NCBI GenBank assembly: GCA_963704405.1
Contig: OY969903.1
Location: 682,001 to 746,000, forward strand
Direction of reading: 5' to 3'
From: MFD01213-c1 sp963704405
Lineage (GTDB): Bacteria > Planctomycetota > Phycisphaerae > Tepidisphaerales > Tepidisphaeraceae
DNA: 64,000 bases
Part shown: piece by piece, positions 45,656-52,723 of the stretch
How the letters are laid out: every line of letters begins with the position of its first letter
How positions within the stretch are numbered: the stretch's first letter is position 1
Position numbers and translations under genes: made by a program
Notes under the pieces: generated by a model
What the model saw: the letters and a program-made list of their open reading frames with translations, nothing else
The model's database searches: none
What the model was told of the DNA's origin: nothing

Positions 45656-46138
45656 GTCCCGCTTGCGAAGCGTCGCCGGAGAATCCTCTATCCCGAAGAA
45701 CCACCAAGTGCCTGGCGGCGATTCAGGGAGGGAGCCATTTAGGAGGTGGATAACGGCGCGGCCCAAGCGAGATGCCGACGCGGCTGTAACAAATGGCAGG
45801 CCACGGGGGAAAACTCGCAGATCGTCGAGCATCTCCCACGAAATAACCTCTTCGGCTGGGATCTCGGCACGCTTTGATAGGGTGGCGCAAGCCTCAGCCG
45901 CCACATCTTCTACCGTCCGAATTTGGGCGGCGGTCCAGCCTTCATCGAGAAAGAACCCACAATCGGAAATCACGGCATTGAAGCGCCACTGCTTGACGGC
46001 GTCGGCAAGCCATTCGTTACCTGGCAGATCGACACGCGTCGCAGCTGCATTGACGAGGTGTTTGAGGAAAACCGCTGACACGACGTCAAACACCCAGAAT
46101 CCTTGACCGCGGAATTCGACGTACAGCGTTTTGGACAT
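45650..46138 (-). CDS. Cassette 10: hypothetical protein
   Basis: A 162-residue protein, MSKTLYVEFRGQGFWVFDVV ... with a helical C-terminal half. It is compact, soluble and without signal peptide. This kind of protein is common in environmental integron cassettes but has no known function. Start ATG at 46138 lies 26 bases inside the cassette from its attC core; the stop is in the next core. Confidence 0.7.
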   Translation of the reverse strand: MSKTLYVEFRGQGFWVFDVVSAVFLKHLVNAAATRVDLPGNEWLADAVKQWRFNAVISDCGFFLDEGWTAAQIRTVEDVAAEACATLSKRAEIPAEEVISWEMLDDLRVFPRGLPFVTAASASRLGRAVIHLLNGSLPESPPGTWWFFGIEDSPATLRKRDA

Positions 46139-46163
46139 GGCAAGCCCGTCGATATGTGGAAGC

Positions 46164-46256
46164 GGATAACGTAATACCGTTGAGCGGCCGGGCCAGCATA
46201 CGCGCTGCTCTCGACCAACAAGTATTTTACACGCCCGCACAGTCGGCTCTAGTTGT
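46164..46256 (-). repeat. attC9 (degenerate)
   Basis: The proximal core GTTATCC is clear (46170-46164), but the distal core is blurred (TTGTTTGG context near 46,250). The centre resembles attC2 (CTCGACCAACA, then a T/A run, then CCCGCACAGTC). It is probably a decayed site. Confidence 0.55.
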
Positions 46257-46592
46257 TTGGTTTGCCCCCTTGATCTCGTTGCAGACAGCTTCGAAGCGAT
46301 CAAAGTATTGCGCTTGCAACTCGTCTCGCGCGAGAGAGAACGTCTCTTCGGTGTAACCGAGGCTGAGTTCCTTTGCGCGTGACACGATCTCCTGCTGAAA
46401 GTCCTTTTCGAGCGCGACCGCATTCGAAAAGTCGCCAGCGTTTCGCATCATGTAGTCGGCCCACCAGAGCCAGTATATTAGGCTCTCGCGAGACGATAGC
46501 GCATTTGCTCCTGCACTCGCTCGCTTCTCGACAATGTCGCCGCCAACCTCGACCACCCAATCCTCGTTCGATGATAGACTGCTTGAGCGCAT
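46227..46592 (-). CDS. Cassette 9: hypothetical protein
   Basis: A 121-residue, mainly helical soluble protein (MRSSSLSSNEDWVVEVGGDIVEKRAS ... IVSRAKELSLGYTEETFSLARDELQAQYFDRF). The ATG lies in the neighbouring attC core, as is usual in this array. No recognised domain. The stop falls inside the degenerate attC9. Confidence 0.65.
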   Translation of the reverse strand: MRSSSLSSNEDWVVEVGGDIVEKRASAGANALSSRESLIYWLWWADYMMRNAGDFSNAVALEKDFQQEIVSRAKELSLGYTEETFSLARDELQAQYFDRFEAVCNEIKGANQTTRADCAGV

Positions 46593-46683
46593 AATAGACC
46601 AACATTCACTGGCCGGCCCGGCGCCAACCAGCTCTGAAACTTTGAAGACCGTTCCGCCGGTCCGCTCCAGCCGCGGATTATGC
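46589..46683 (-). repeat. attC8 with altered cores
   Basis: A 95-base site of the first family (ACCAACATTCACTGGCCGG arm, then CCGCCGGTCC). Both cores read ATTATGC/GCATAAT instead of GTTATGC/GCATAAC: the two changes are complementary and keep the fold, but remove the G and C at the exchange point. Confidence 0.75.
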
Positions 46684-47019
46684 AGCGGGTCGCGTTGCCG
46701 CGGACTGACCGCACTCCGGACAACTTTCGGGACTTGCGCGAAGATCATACCCACACTTCGGACAGTACCCGGCCTTTGGCAGCTGCCGTGATCGCAGTGT
46801 CGAGCGCAATGACCAACCAATCGCACAGAAGAACACTATAAAGCCCAATGCGCCAAGCGCGAGCGCCGGGATCCGCACGAAGAGGCGATCGGATGACTGC
46901 CGTTGCGACGCACCAATGTCGACCATCGTGAAGCCGACGCCGATCAGCACGTACGCGACTACGTAGTCCCGCCAAAACGGTCGCGCGAGGAATCGGTTGC
47001 GTGGGCCTTGGAGCTGCAT
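46678..47019 (-). CDS. Cassette 8: membrane protein with CPKCGYDLR zinc ribbon
   Basis: A 113-residue protein with two hydrophobic helices (VVAYVLIGVGFTMVDIG and ALALGALGFIVFFCAIG) and a C-terminal zinc ribbon (YCPKCGYDLRASPESCPECG). This ribbon is a hallmark of Phycisphaerae and related planctomycetes, which suggests the cassette was captured from a close relative. The ATG is in attC7's core. The function is unknown. Confidence 0.7.
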   Translation of the reverse strand: MQLQGPRNRFLARPFWRDYVVAYVLIGVGFTMVDIGASQRQSSDRLFVRIPALALGALGFIVFFCAIGWSLRSTLRSRQLPKAGYCPKCGYDLRASPESCPECGQSAATRPAA

Positions 47020-47116
47020 AACGGACCAACATTCAATGGCCGGCACCGCGCCGACCGACTTTCATTTTACCCGAAGGCTCGACGCGGGGCCGGTCCATTG
47101 CAGCGAATGGTTAGGC
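47016..47116 (-). repeat. attC7
   Basis: A 101-base site of the first family: CAATGG-CCGGC and GCCGG-T-CCATTG arms pair except for one extrahelical base, cores GTTATGC and GCCTAAC (minus strand). Nearly identical arms are in attC1 and attC6. Confidence 0.88.
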
Positions 47117-47494
47117 CGCGTTGCCGGTGAGCGGCTCGCCGATTCGCCACAAGACGCCACTCGGATCGATCAGCGAAAAGTCCCGCATTCCCCAAGGACG
47201 ATCGGCCGGTTCTTCGACGGTTATCCCGAATGGCCCTGCGGCTGCGGAGATGTATGTCCACCACTCATCCACGTTCTTAACCCACAAATGCATCTTGAAA
47301 TTGTCGGTGTGTTCTTTGACGTAGAAGTTTTGAAGCAGGAAGCACGATTGGCCGTGGCGGAAGTATGCCAGCTGTGGTGTCGACCAAACGACCTCGAATC
47401 CGATAGCCTGATAGAAACGCTGGGCCAACTCGAAGTCGTGCGCGGGCACGAATGCTTTGGCCTCGATGGATCGCAACGTCGTTCCCATTGGCAT
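47111..47494 (-). CDS. Cassette 7: VOC-family protein
   Basis: A 127-residue glyoxalase/bleomycin-resistance fold: IEAKAFVPAHDFELAQRFYQAIGFEVVW, LAYFRHGQSCFLLQNFYVKEH, MHLWVKNVDEWWTYI, DFSLIDPSGVLWRIGEPL. Such proteins bind metal and may modify or sequester small toxic compounds; relatives in integrons include drug-binding proteins. The substrate is unknown. Start ATG at 47494 with AAGGA upstream. Confidence 0.85.
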   Translation of the reverse strand: MPMGTTLRSIEAKAFVPAHDFELAQRFYQAIGFEVVWSTPQLAYFRHGQSCFLLQNFYVKEHTDNFKMHLWVKNVDEWWTYISAAAGPFGITVEEPADRPWGMRDFSLIDPSGVLWRIGEPLTGNAA

Positions 47495-47511
47495 TCCTTA
47501 TTGCGTTTGCG

Positions 47512-47612
47512 GGATAACGGACCAACGTTCAATGGCCGGCACCGCGCCGACAGACTTCGATTTTACCAGAACGCCCGACGCGGGGCCGGTCCATTGCAGC
47601 GTTTGGTTAGTT
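47512..47612 (-). repeat. attC6
   Basis: A 101-base first-family site, over 90% like attC1 and attC7 in its arms, cores GTTATCC and AACTAAC. The TAA of cassette 6 is in the core. Confidence 0.88.
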
Positions 47613-47999
47613 GGCACCGCCGGGCGTCCGCTGTAACGCTTCAATCATTTGACGCGTCTGCTTCCAGTTTGCCGGGCGAAGCAAATCGTAAACACGTTCC
47701 CAATGGGCGTTCAAAAACGCTGCCGCTCCCATTCCCAAGTTCCAGCGACCTTGAGCCGGCGGATCGATGAGATCGCGAAACCCCGAAGCCTCCACGAGTC
47801 GTTCGGGATGGAGCGAGCAACCAACTTCAAGGTACGTCAGCCCGCGTTCGTAAATGGCCTTCAAGAGGACGTGATCGAGCACGAATATGCGTTCGGCGTA
47901 TCCGTATCCGACGTTCTCGTCGTGCGCGGTCGCTACGAACCCTCGCCCAAGGAGAACGCTCGCGTACTTCGAGATGGCTTCGTCGAGCTTGGAGAGCAT
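47607..47999 (-). CDS. Cassette 6: hypothetical protein
   Basis: A 130-residue soluble protein (MLSKLDEAISKYASVLLGRGFVATAHD ... RIFVLDHVLLKAIYERGLTYLEVG ... NLGMGAAAFLNAHWERVYDLL). It resembles other small cassette proteins without known function. The ATG at 47999 is close to attC5. No membrane segment. Confidence 0.7.
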   Translation of the reverse strand: MLSKLDEAISKYASVLLGRGFVATAHDENVGYGYAERIFVLDHVLLKAIYERGLTYLEVGCSLHPERLVEASGFRDLIDPPAQGRWNLGMGAAAFLNAHWERVYDLLRPANWKQTRQMIEALQRTPGGAN

Positions 48000-48009
48000 C
48001 GCTTGTGCC

Positions 48010-48119
48010 AAATAACGGATGACAATCTGTGGCGGCCAACGCGACGCGCCGAGGAACACTATACCAAAGACAAACTTTCGACGCGACGCGGGGCCGTCCA
48101 CAGCATTGGCTGGTTATGT
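48010..48119 (-). repeat. attC5
   Basis: A 110-base second-family site: CTGTGG-CGGC and GCCG-T-CCACAG arms, repeated CGCGACGCG in the centre, cores GTTATTT and ACATAAC. Close relative of attC10, attC3 and attC4. Confidence 0.88.
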
Positions 48120-48140
48120 GTCGCCCGTCCGCCGCTGGGG

Positions 48141-48497
48141 CTAGAGCGGCTGAGGTGGACCGAACAGCCCACCAACCGAACCATCGTCGATCAGCATGCG
48201 GACGGACTGGACAGCGTGATTCAGGTTGTCCTTATTACAGCAGTACTCCAATAGCGTGCCTGCCGTCTCATAGCGAGAGATGTTGAAACCATCTTCAATG
48301 TCGTTGAAGTAAACGGCGTGGCAGCCGATCACGCCGACGACCCAGAAACCGCCGCCCAAGTCACCCCATGGGTGTAGTTGCCATTTCTGCGGTTCAACCT
48401 GGATCGCGTTCCAAAGCCGCCGCATGGGGTGATCCATTGCCGCATCACCACGGTTGATCCTGTCGTACAGATTTAGAAGTTCGATGGGACGCCACAT
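48141..48497 (-). CDS. Cassette 5: hypothetical protein
   Basis: A 118-residue protein, MWRPIELLNLYDRINRGDAAMDHP ... WGDLGGGFWVVGVIGCHAVYFNDIEDGFN ... Rich in aromatic residues and beta-type sequence, with the look of a small SMI1-like or immunity-type fold, but I cannot assign it. The ATG is 10 bases inside the cassette from attC4. Confidence 0.68.
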   Translation of the reverse strand: MWRPIELLNLYDRINRGDAAMDHPMRRLWNAIQVEPQKWQLHPWGDLGGGFWVVGVIGCHAVYFNDIEDGFNISRYETAGTLLEYCCNKDNLNHAVQSVRMLIDDGSVGGLFGPPQPL

Positions 48498-48506
48498 GGC
48501 TGCAAC

Positions 48507-48616
48507 ACATAACGTATGACGTTCTCTGGCCGGCAACGCGACGCGCCGAGGAACGTGGACTGACGCACAAGGATACCTCGCGACGCGGGCCGATCCAGAG
48601 CAACGGCTGGTTATGT
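48507..48616 (-). repeat. attC4
   Basis: A 110-base second-family site with more divergent arms (CTCTGGCCGGC / GGGCCGATCCAGAG), cores GTTATGT and ACATAAC. Confidence 0.82.
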
Positions 48617-49405
48617 GCCGTGGGCCAAGGGATTCGGTGCAACCTTCCTCGCGATCGTAGCTGCGGGCCGGAAATGGCCGTTGGTGACGACGGCAAGAAC
48701 GGCATCGCGGAAGCTGTTGACCGACTGCCGGATATCTGCCAACCCCAACCTCGTGAACTCGGCCGCGTATTGCGTCCGGAACTGGATGTCAACGAGCAAG
48801 AGATAGCCGCCCGGCCTGACGACACGGACCATTTCACTGATTGCGCGTGCCCGTTCAACTGACGTGGGCAGATTGTGGACCGCCCAGTGCGATACCACGC
48901 GATCGAACGACGCGTCGTCGAAGGGGAGTTGCCTCATGTCAGCCGTTTGAACAACAACGCGCTCTTCGACGCCTTCGAGACGGGCGTTCGCAAGCGCGGC
49001 CTCAAGGCAGTTGCCGCTCTGATCCTTGGTGTTCCAAATGTCGATCCCAATGACTCGTCCAGCCGGCACGCGCTTGGCCGCCGCTACGACCAACAGGCCT
49101 CGCCCGCATCCCACGTCGAGAACGGCCTCGGTGCCGGTCCAAGGCACGAGGTCGAGCATGGCATTGCGGCCGCGCACCTTCCCGACCTTGCTACTGTAAA
49201 TCATGTAGCAGCTCAACCCGAGGAACAAACCCCCGTAGCTGCCCGCCGACCACAGTGCTACCGCAAGGCCAAGTGAGGCGGGGCGGAGCCAGATCGAGAA
49301 GCCGGCAAAGAAGCCGATCATTGCCATACCAAAACCGCCCAACGTTATGACGACGCCGGGCGCATCGATGCCGTAGTTAGGACGAGACGGAAGTCGGTGA
49401 TCCAT
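48611..49405 (-). CDS. Cassette 4: membrane-anchored SAM methyltransferase
   Basis: A 264-residue protein with two N-terminal hydrophobic helices (VVITLGGFGMAMIGFFAGFS and LGLAVALWSAGSYGGLFLGL) and a class I methyltransferase domain (AVLDVGCGRGLLVVAAA motif I, GRVIGIDIWN, DASFDRVVSHWAVHNL). A membrane-bound methyltransferase could modify lipids, quinones or small molecules. ATG at 49405 is used; a GTG at 49423 in the attC core is also possible. Confidence 0.82.
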   Translation of the reverse strand: MDHRLPSRPNYGIDAPGVVITLGGFGMAMIGFFAGFSIWLRPASLGLAVALWSAGSYGGLFLGLSCYMIYSSKVGKVRGRNAMLDLVPWTGTEAVLDVGCGRGLLVVAAAKRVPAGRVIGIDIWNTKDQSGNCLEAALANARLEGVEERVVVQTADMRQLPFDDASFDRVVSHWAVHNLPTSVERARAISEMVRVVRPGGYLLLVDIQFRTQYAAEFTRLGLADIRQSVNSFRDAVLAVVTNGHFRPAATIARKVAPNPLAHGT

Positions 49406-49421
49406 GCCGGTCAACGGAGGC

Positions 49422-49531
49422 ACATAACGGATGACAATCTCTGGCGGGTCACGCGACGCGCCAGGGGATGTTGGACGAAGAACAAACTATCGACGCGACG
49501 CGGACCCGTCCAGAGCATTGTTTGGTTATGC
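49422..49531 (-). repeat. attC3
   Basis: A 110-base second-family site: ATGACAATCTCTGGCGGG arm with ACCCGTCCAGAGCATTGT partner, cores GTTATGT and GCATAAC. Confidence 0.85.
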
Positions 49532-49541
49532 GACCGGTCGT

Positions 49542-49775
49542 TCAGCAGAACGCCCACCAGAACTCCGTGAGTACCTTCTCAAGCGCCGGATCGGGCCTGT
49601 TGTTTGACTCGCGCTTTCGCTCCACCAGCAGAAATGCCGAGCGAGGATTGCCTCGCTGTTCAAAAAGCATTTGGCGTAGCTTCAGCCTGCCATCCTCCGA
49701 GAGGCCATCGCCGAGGGAGGAGGCAAAATAATCGAGGTAGTCGTCGATGTTCTTGCCGGCGGGCGCAGGTCGCAT
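49542..49775 (-). CDS. Cassette 3: small hypothetical protein
   Basis: A 77-residue protein, MRPAPAGKNIDDYLDYFASSLGDGLSEDGRLKLRQMLFEQ ... helical, with an acidic patch. The ATG is part of the attC2 core. No known domain. Confidence 0.6.
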   Translation of the reverse strand: MRPAPAGKNIDDYLDYFASSLGDGLSEDGRLKLRQMLFEQRGNPRSAFLLVERKRESNNRPDPALEKVLTEFWWAFC

Positions 49776-49871
49776 AACGCAGGGCCGATCACCGGCGGGG
49801 CCGGCACCGCGCCGCGCTCGACCAACAGAAACTATACCGCCGGCCCGGTCCGGTGCATTGGCGGGTTATCC
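49772..49871 (-). repeat. attC2
   Basis: A 100-base third-family site, cores GTTATGC and GGATAAC; arms GGGGCCGGC and GCCGGCCCGGTCC. It shares CTCGACCAACA with attC9. Confidence 0.82.
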
Positions 49872-50144
49872 AGCATCGCCGACCGGTTCGAAGACGCCGC
49901 GCCAGCTTTCGTAGGGTTCTTCATCACGACGCACCCAAGTACGCTCATCGCCCTCGCGGGTTGTGAACACGTAGACGGTCATCCCGTCATAATGGCTATA
50001 CGACATGCCAAAATACTTCAGGTCTTCCCCGGCAACCAACTCGCCTTCGTAAGAGGGTGCGGGTCGCACGACACGATAGCTCATACCAAGACTAAAGGGA
50101 CTTTTCTGGTTCGAGCTGTTGAGGTTGTATTGAAGGAATCCCAT
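49866..50144 (-). CDS. Cassette 2: small hypothetical protein
   Basis: A 92-residue beta-rich protein, MGFLQYNLNSSNQKSPFSLG ... EDLKYFGMSYSHYDGMTVYVFTTREGDERTWVRRDEE. Soluble, no motif recognised. ATG at 50144 is 10 bases after the attC1 core; a longer frame starts in the attC and is not favoured. Confidence 0.62.
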   Translation of the reverse strand: MGFLQYNLNSSNQKSPFSLGMSYRVVRPAPSYEGELVAGEDLKYFGMSYSHYDGMTVYVFTTREGDERTWVRRDEEPYESWRGVFEPVGDAG

Positions 50145-50147
50145 GCT

Positions 50148-50247
50148 GGATAACGGATCAACGTTCAATGGCCGGCACCGCGCCGACCGACCTCACTTTA
50201 CCAGAACGCTCAGCGCGGGGCCGGTCCATTGCAGCGTTTGGTTAGCT
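50148..50247 (-). repeat. attC1
   Basis: A 100-base first-family site between cassettes 1 and 2, cores GTTATCC and AGCTAAC; arms as in attC6 and attC7 with the single extrahelical base. Confidence 0.88.
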
Positions 50248-50955
50248 GAGCCCGTATTGCTCTCGCAGTTCAGCGGCCAGCGAATCGACGTCATGAAATA
50301 GCGTCGTACGGGTGACGCCAAGGTGTGCCAACGTCTCACGTAGCGCCCGCTTCAATGCAGACGGGACAAGCATTGAAGATATCGCAGCCGGTGGCGCTAC
50401 CGTCTGAAGATCGCTTGCGCTCCCATGTACCGTGAACCCACCGCGCTGTCTCACAAGTCGGTCATTAGACGCATAAGTACTAATCGCCACTATCTTCGAG
50501 GGTTTATCTGTACCCTTGAAAGACGCCCAGAGAATGTCGCTGCTCGGAGTCATCGTCGGAGCAATCAGTACACGCTCGCCTATTTGCTGCTCGTTGAGCA
50601 GCATCGGAACCAGAAAGAAGAGTCGGCCGTCACGATCGGTGTGCGCTGCAACGGCGAAAAACAGAGCGGCAAGTGCAGACTCGCTCCAATCCAATAGGCG
50701 CGTCGGAAGTCCGTGATGCTGCATCAAGAACTGCCAGCGCGGCGCGTCGCCGTCGCCGGGGTGGTCGGGCACCATGCCCATGGCGCGATAACGGAAGCGC
50801 GCCAGCATGTTCTTTTCCTGCTCTGCCGGCATCTTCGCCCGCAGTAGGCTTGGAGTCAGCGACCAATGAGCGTCAGATTGCCCGCGGAACCAGACCTCCC
50901 CAGAGGGTTGGCCCAGGCGGGCGATGTGATCCGCTAGTTCATCGAGGAATGGCAT
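50242..50955 (-). CDS. Cassette 1: FRG-domain protein
   Basis: A 237-residue protein with the FRG signature: GEVWFRGQSDAHWSLTPSLLR near the start, then HHGLPTRLLDWSESALAALFFAVAAH. FRG-domain proteins are widespread in phage-defence and toxin contexts, but their activity is not settled. This is the first cassette, next to attI and the promoter Pc, so it is expected to be the best expressed. The ATG is 6 bases from the core GTTAGCT; no ribosome-binding site is clear. Confidence 0.85.
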   Translation of the reverse strand: MPFLDELADHIARLGQPSGEVWFRGQSDAHWSLTPSLLRAKMPAEQEKNMLARFRYRAMGMVPDHPGDGDAPRWQFLMQHHGLPTRLLDWSESALAALFFAVAAHTDRDGRLFFLVPMLLNEQQIGERVLIAPTMTPSSDILWASFKGTDKPSKIVAISTYASNDRLVRQRGGFTVHGSASDLQTVAPPAAISSMLVPSALKRALRETLAHLGVTRTTLFHDVDSLAAELREQYGLS

Positions 50956-50960
50956 GGCTC

Positions 50961-50967
50961 AGCTAAC
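50961..50967 (-). other. attI insertion core
   Basis: GTTAGCT on the minus strand, between cassette 1 and the intI leader. It is the integration point (G|TT) where new cassettes would enter. Confidence 0.75.
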
Positions 50968-50988
50968 TATGATTCTCTCGCGCGATGG

Positions 50989-51008
50989 TGCAAAGAACAC
51001 TCTTTGCA
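50989..51008. repeat. Perfect 8-bp hairpin in the attI/leader region
   Basis: TGCAAAGA and TCTTTGCA separated by ACAC. It lies between the candidate cassette promoter and the attI core, and could be an integrase or regulator site or a leader hairpin in cassette mRNA. Confidence 0.55.
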
Positions 51009-51025
51009 GCCATCCACGCTAGTCT

Positions 51026-51054
51026 GATTTTGCCATTTCCTTCACGCCTGTCAA
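51026..51054 (-). promoter_or_regulatory. Candidate cassette promoter Pc
   Basis: On the minus strand TTGACA (51054-51049), 17 bases, then AAAATC (51031-51026). The -35 is perfect and the -10 poor. It points into the cassette array from inside the intI leader, which is the canonical arrangement. Confidence 0.5.
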
Positions 51055-51069
51055 CAAACCTCGAAAATA

Positions 51070-51097
51070 TTGACACCACGGTTTCTTGCGCTAGGTT
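51070..51097 (+). promoter_or_regulatory. Candidate intI promoter
   Basis: TTGACA at 51070-51075, then TAGGTT 16 bases later (51092-51097), shortly before the ATG at 51108. It is back-to-back with Pc: the two -35 boxes form an inverted pair (TGTCAA ... TTGACA) 15 bases apart. Confidence 0.4.
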
Positions 51098-51107
51098 AGG
51101 ACAATAT

Positions 51108-52103
51108 ATGAAGCTTTTGGATCGGGTAAGCGACGTGGGAACTCGCAAGCATTTGGCCGCCTCTACCATCGAATGTTATCGCCGGTGGGTACGTGAATTC
51201 CTGGCGTATCATTGCAGGGAGGGTCATTGGCGACATCCGGCGGAGCTGGGGACGGCAGAGGTGGAAGCATTTTTGACCGCGCTGGCACGCGATCGCCAAT
51301 TGAGCGTGTCCAGTCAGAACCAGGCGGTTAACGCGATTGTGTTTCTGTATAAGCAAGTGTTGGTGGATGAAGTGGGGCCGGATCACCTGGGGCGGTTCGC
51401 CGCCGAGCGTTCGCGGCGGCCGGTGCGCCTTCCGGCGGTGTTGAGCCAGCATGAAGTGCAGCAACTCATTGAGATCATGCGGCCGCAATCCATGCATCGG
51501 CTGATGGTGGAATTGATGTACGGCACGGGGCTGCGCGTGATGGAATGCTGCACGTTGCGCTTGCGCGACGTGGATTTCGATCGGCAGCAGATTTGGGTTC
51601 GCTCGGGCAAAGGGGATAAAGACCGGATCGTCATGTTGCCGCAGTCGCTGCGAAGTCGGCTGGTGGAACAGGCACGGCGGGCGCGCCGGCGACACGAGCG
51701 CGACTTGGCCCAGGGCGGGGGATACGTGCCGTTGCCGGCGGTCTTACAGAAGAAGTGCCCCTATGCTCAGGACGACTGGCGATGGCAATTCTTGTTTCCG
51801 AGCATTACGTTGCGAAGGGACGAATCGGGCAAAGGATATCGCTGGCACGCGCACCCCGGCGTCCTGTCCCGAACGGTCAAACAAGCAACGATCCGAGCGC
51901 AAATTGGCAAGCGAGTGACGCCGCATACGTTTCGGCACAGTTTTGCCACCCACTTGCTGGAATCCGGCTATGACATCAGACAAGTGCAAACACTTCTGGG
52001 CCATCAGCGCCTGGAGACAACGATGATCTATACGCACGTGATGAATAAGCCGGCGATTGCAGTGACCAGCCCACTGGATCGCCTGATGGGCGGAGCAGCG
52101 TGA
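51108..52103 (+). CDS. intI: Integron integrase
   Basis: A 331-residue tyrosine recombinase of the integron class. Catalytic residues: Arg143 (YGTGLRVMECC), His273 and Arg276 (TPHTFRHSF), His299 (LLGHQ), Tyr308 (TTMIYTH). The integron-specific insert, which sets IntI apart from XerC/D, lies at about residues 197-232 (HERDLAQGGGYVPLPAVLQKK, then CPYAQDDWRWQFLFPS). It recombines attC sites with attI to capture or shuffle cassettes, and lies divergent from the array, as in most chromosomal integrons. The ATG at 51108 starts the SAM-like N-domain; no clear ribosome-binding site. Confidence 0.95.
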   Translation: MKLLDRVSDVGTRKHLAASTIECYRRWVREFLAYHCREGHWRHPAELGTAEVEAFLTALARDRQLSVSSQNQAVNAIVFLYKQVLVDEVGPDHLGRFAAERSRRPVRLPAVLSQHEVQQLIEIMRPQSMHRLMVELMYGTGLRVMECCTLRLRDVDFDRQQIWVRSGKGDKDRIVMLPQSLRSRLVEQARRARRRHERDLAQGGGYVPLPAVLQKKCPYAQDDWRWQFLFPSITLRRDESGKGYRWHAHPGVLSRTVKQATIRAQIGKRVTPHTFRHSFATHLLESGYDIRQVQTLLGHQRLETTMIYTHVMNKPAIAVTSPLDRLMGGAA

Positions 52104-52173
52104 ACCTGCTGTAAATTCCTGAACCGAAATCCGAAATCCCGCCCCCACCTGGTGGCTCGATTGTACGCGGCCC

Positions 52174-52243
52174 GGGCGGCCGTCAATCTCCCTCCTGCTG
52201 CGCGGGAAAAATCCCTCCGGGCGATCCAGATTGACTGCCGCCC
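52174..52243. repeat. 16-bp imperfect inverted repeat after intI
   Basis: GGGCGGCCGTCAATCT (52174-52189) and AGATTGACTGCCGCCC (52228-52243) match at 15 of 16 positions. It lies between convergent intI and the RHH gene; it may be a two-way terminator or the trace of a small element. Confidence 0.6.
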
Positions 52244-52303
52244 CGACCGCGTGAAGGCGTCCGCCATGAGGTGGGTGCGGGAAAGTCCGTGCCGCAGAAA
52301 ACC

Positions 52304-52555
52304 TCAATCTTCATCGCGCGATCCTGAGCCAATTCGTTCCCGGTGCTTGTGGGCCATCGCCGCGCGGTCGTCTTTGTCGGCATCCAGCCAATGGAGGATC
52401 AACGCCTCTATGACACGCTTGGGGTTTGACAGGTGAGTAGCGCAGTCGTCTTCAAAAGCCTCAAATAGTTTTGTGTTAAAGCGGTAGGTCCGCTGGAGGG
52501 TCTTCGGCCGATCATCCATCCTGGGTGAGCGGGCGGCGTTCTTGGCTCTTGGCAT
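52304..52555 (-). CDS. Ribbon-helix-helix-like small protein
   Basis: An 83-residue basic-then-acidic protein; the stretch TLQRTYRFNTKLFEAFEDDCATHLSNPKRVIEALILHWLDAD fits a ribbon-helix-helix DNA-binding fold (strand, helix, helix). It is convergent with intI. CAGGAGA lies before the ATG at 52555 and a TATAAT further up. It may regulate excision or plasmid-like functions of the element. Confidence 0.65.
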   Translation of the reverse strand: MPRAKNAARSPRMDDRPKTLQRTYRFNTKLFEAFEDDCATHLSNPKRVIEALILHWLDADKDDRAAMAHKHRERIGSGSRDED

Positions 52556-52583
52556 TGTTGAATCTTTCTCCTGTTTGATCCCG

Positions 52584-52589
52584 ATTATA
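52584..52589 (-). promoter_or_regulatory. -10 box of the RHH gene
   Basis: TATAAT on the minus strand, 29 bases before the RHH start; CGATTATACC, the + strand sequence around it, recurs at 52699-52708 upstream of the divergent AlpA-like gene. The -35 is weak. Confidence 0.45.
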
Positions 52590-52723
52590 CCGACCATTCC
52601 AGAAAAGACAGGAAAAGCCTGCCGCGATGGACCGGAAGCGGGGAGAATGCGCGACGGTTATTCTGAGCCATCAAAAAACGTTTTGACTTTGACTATAACG
52701 ATTATACCATACGTTTGCCTAAC

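Noticed and set aside
44782..50247. CRISPR-like array, because of regularly spaced similar repeats
   Set aside because: Repeats are about 100 bp, spaced by genes, in inverted-arm form with integron cores; no short direct repeat-spacer pattern exists.
51000..51107. LexA box in the intI promoter
   Set aside because: CTGT followed after eight bases by ACAG is not present, nor a GAAC-N4-GTTC dyad; SOS control cannot be claimed from the sequence.
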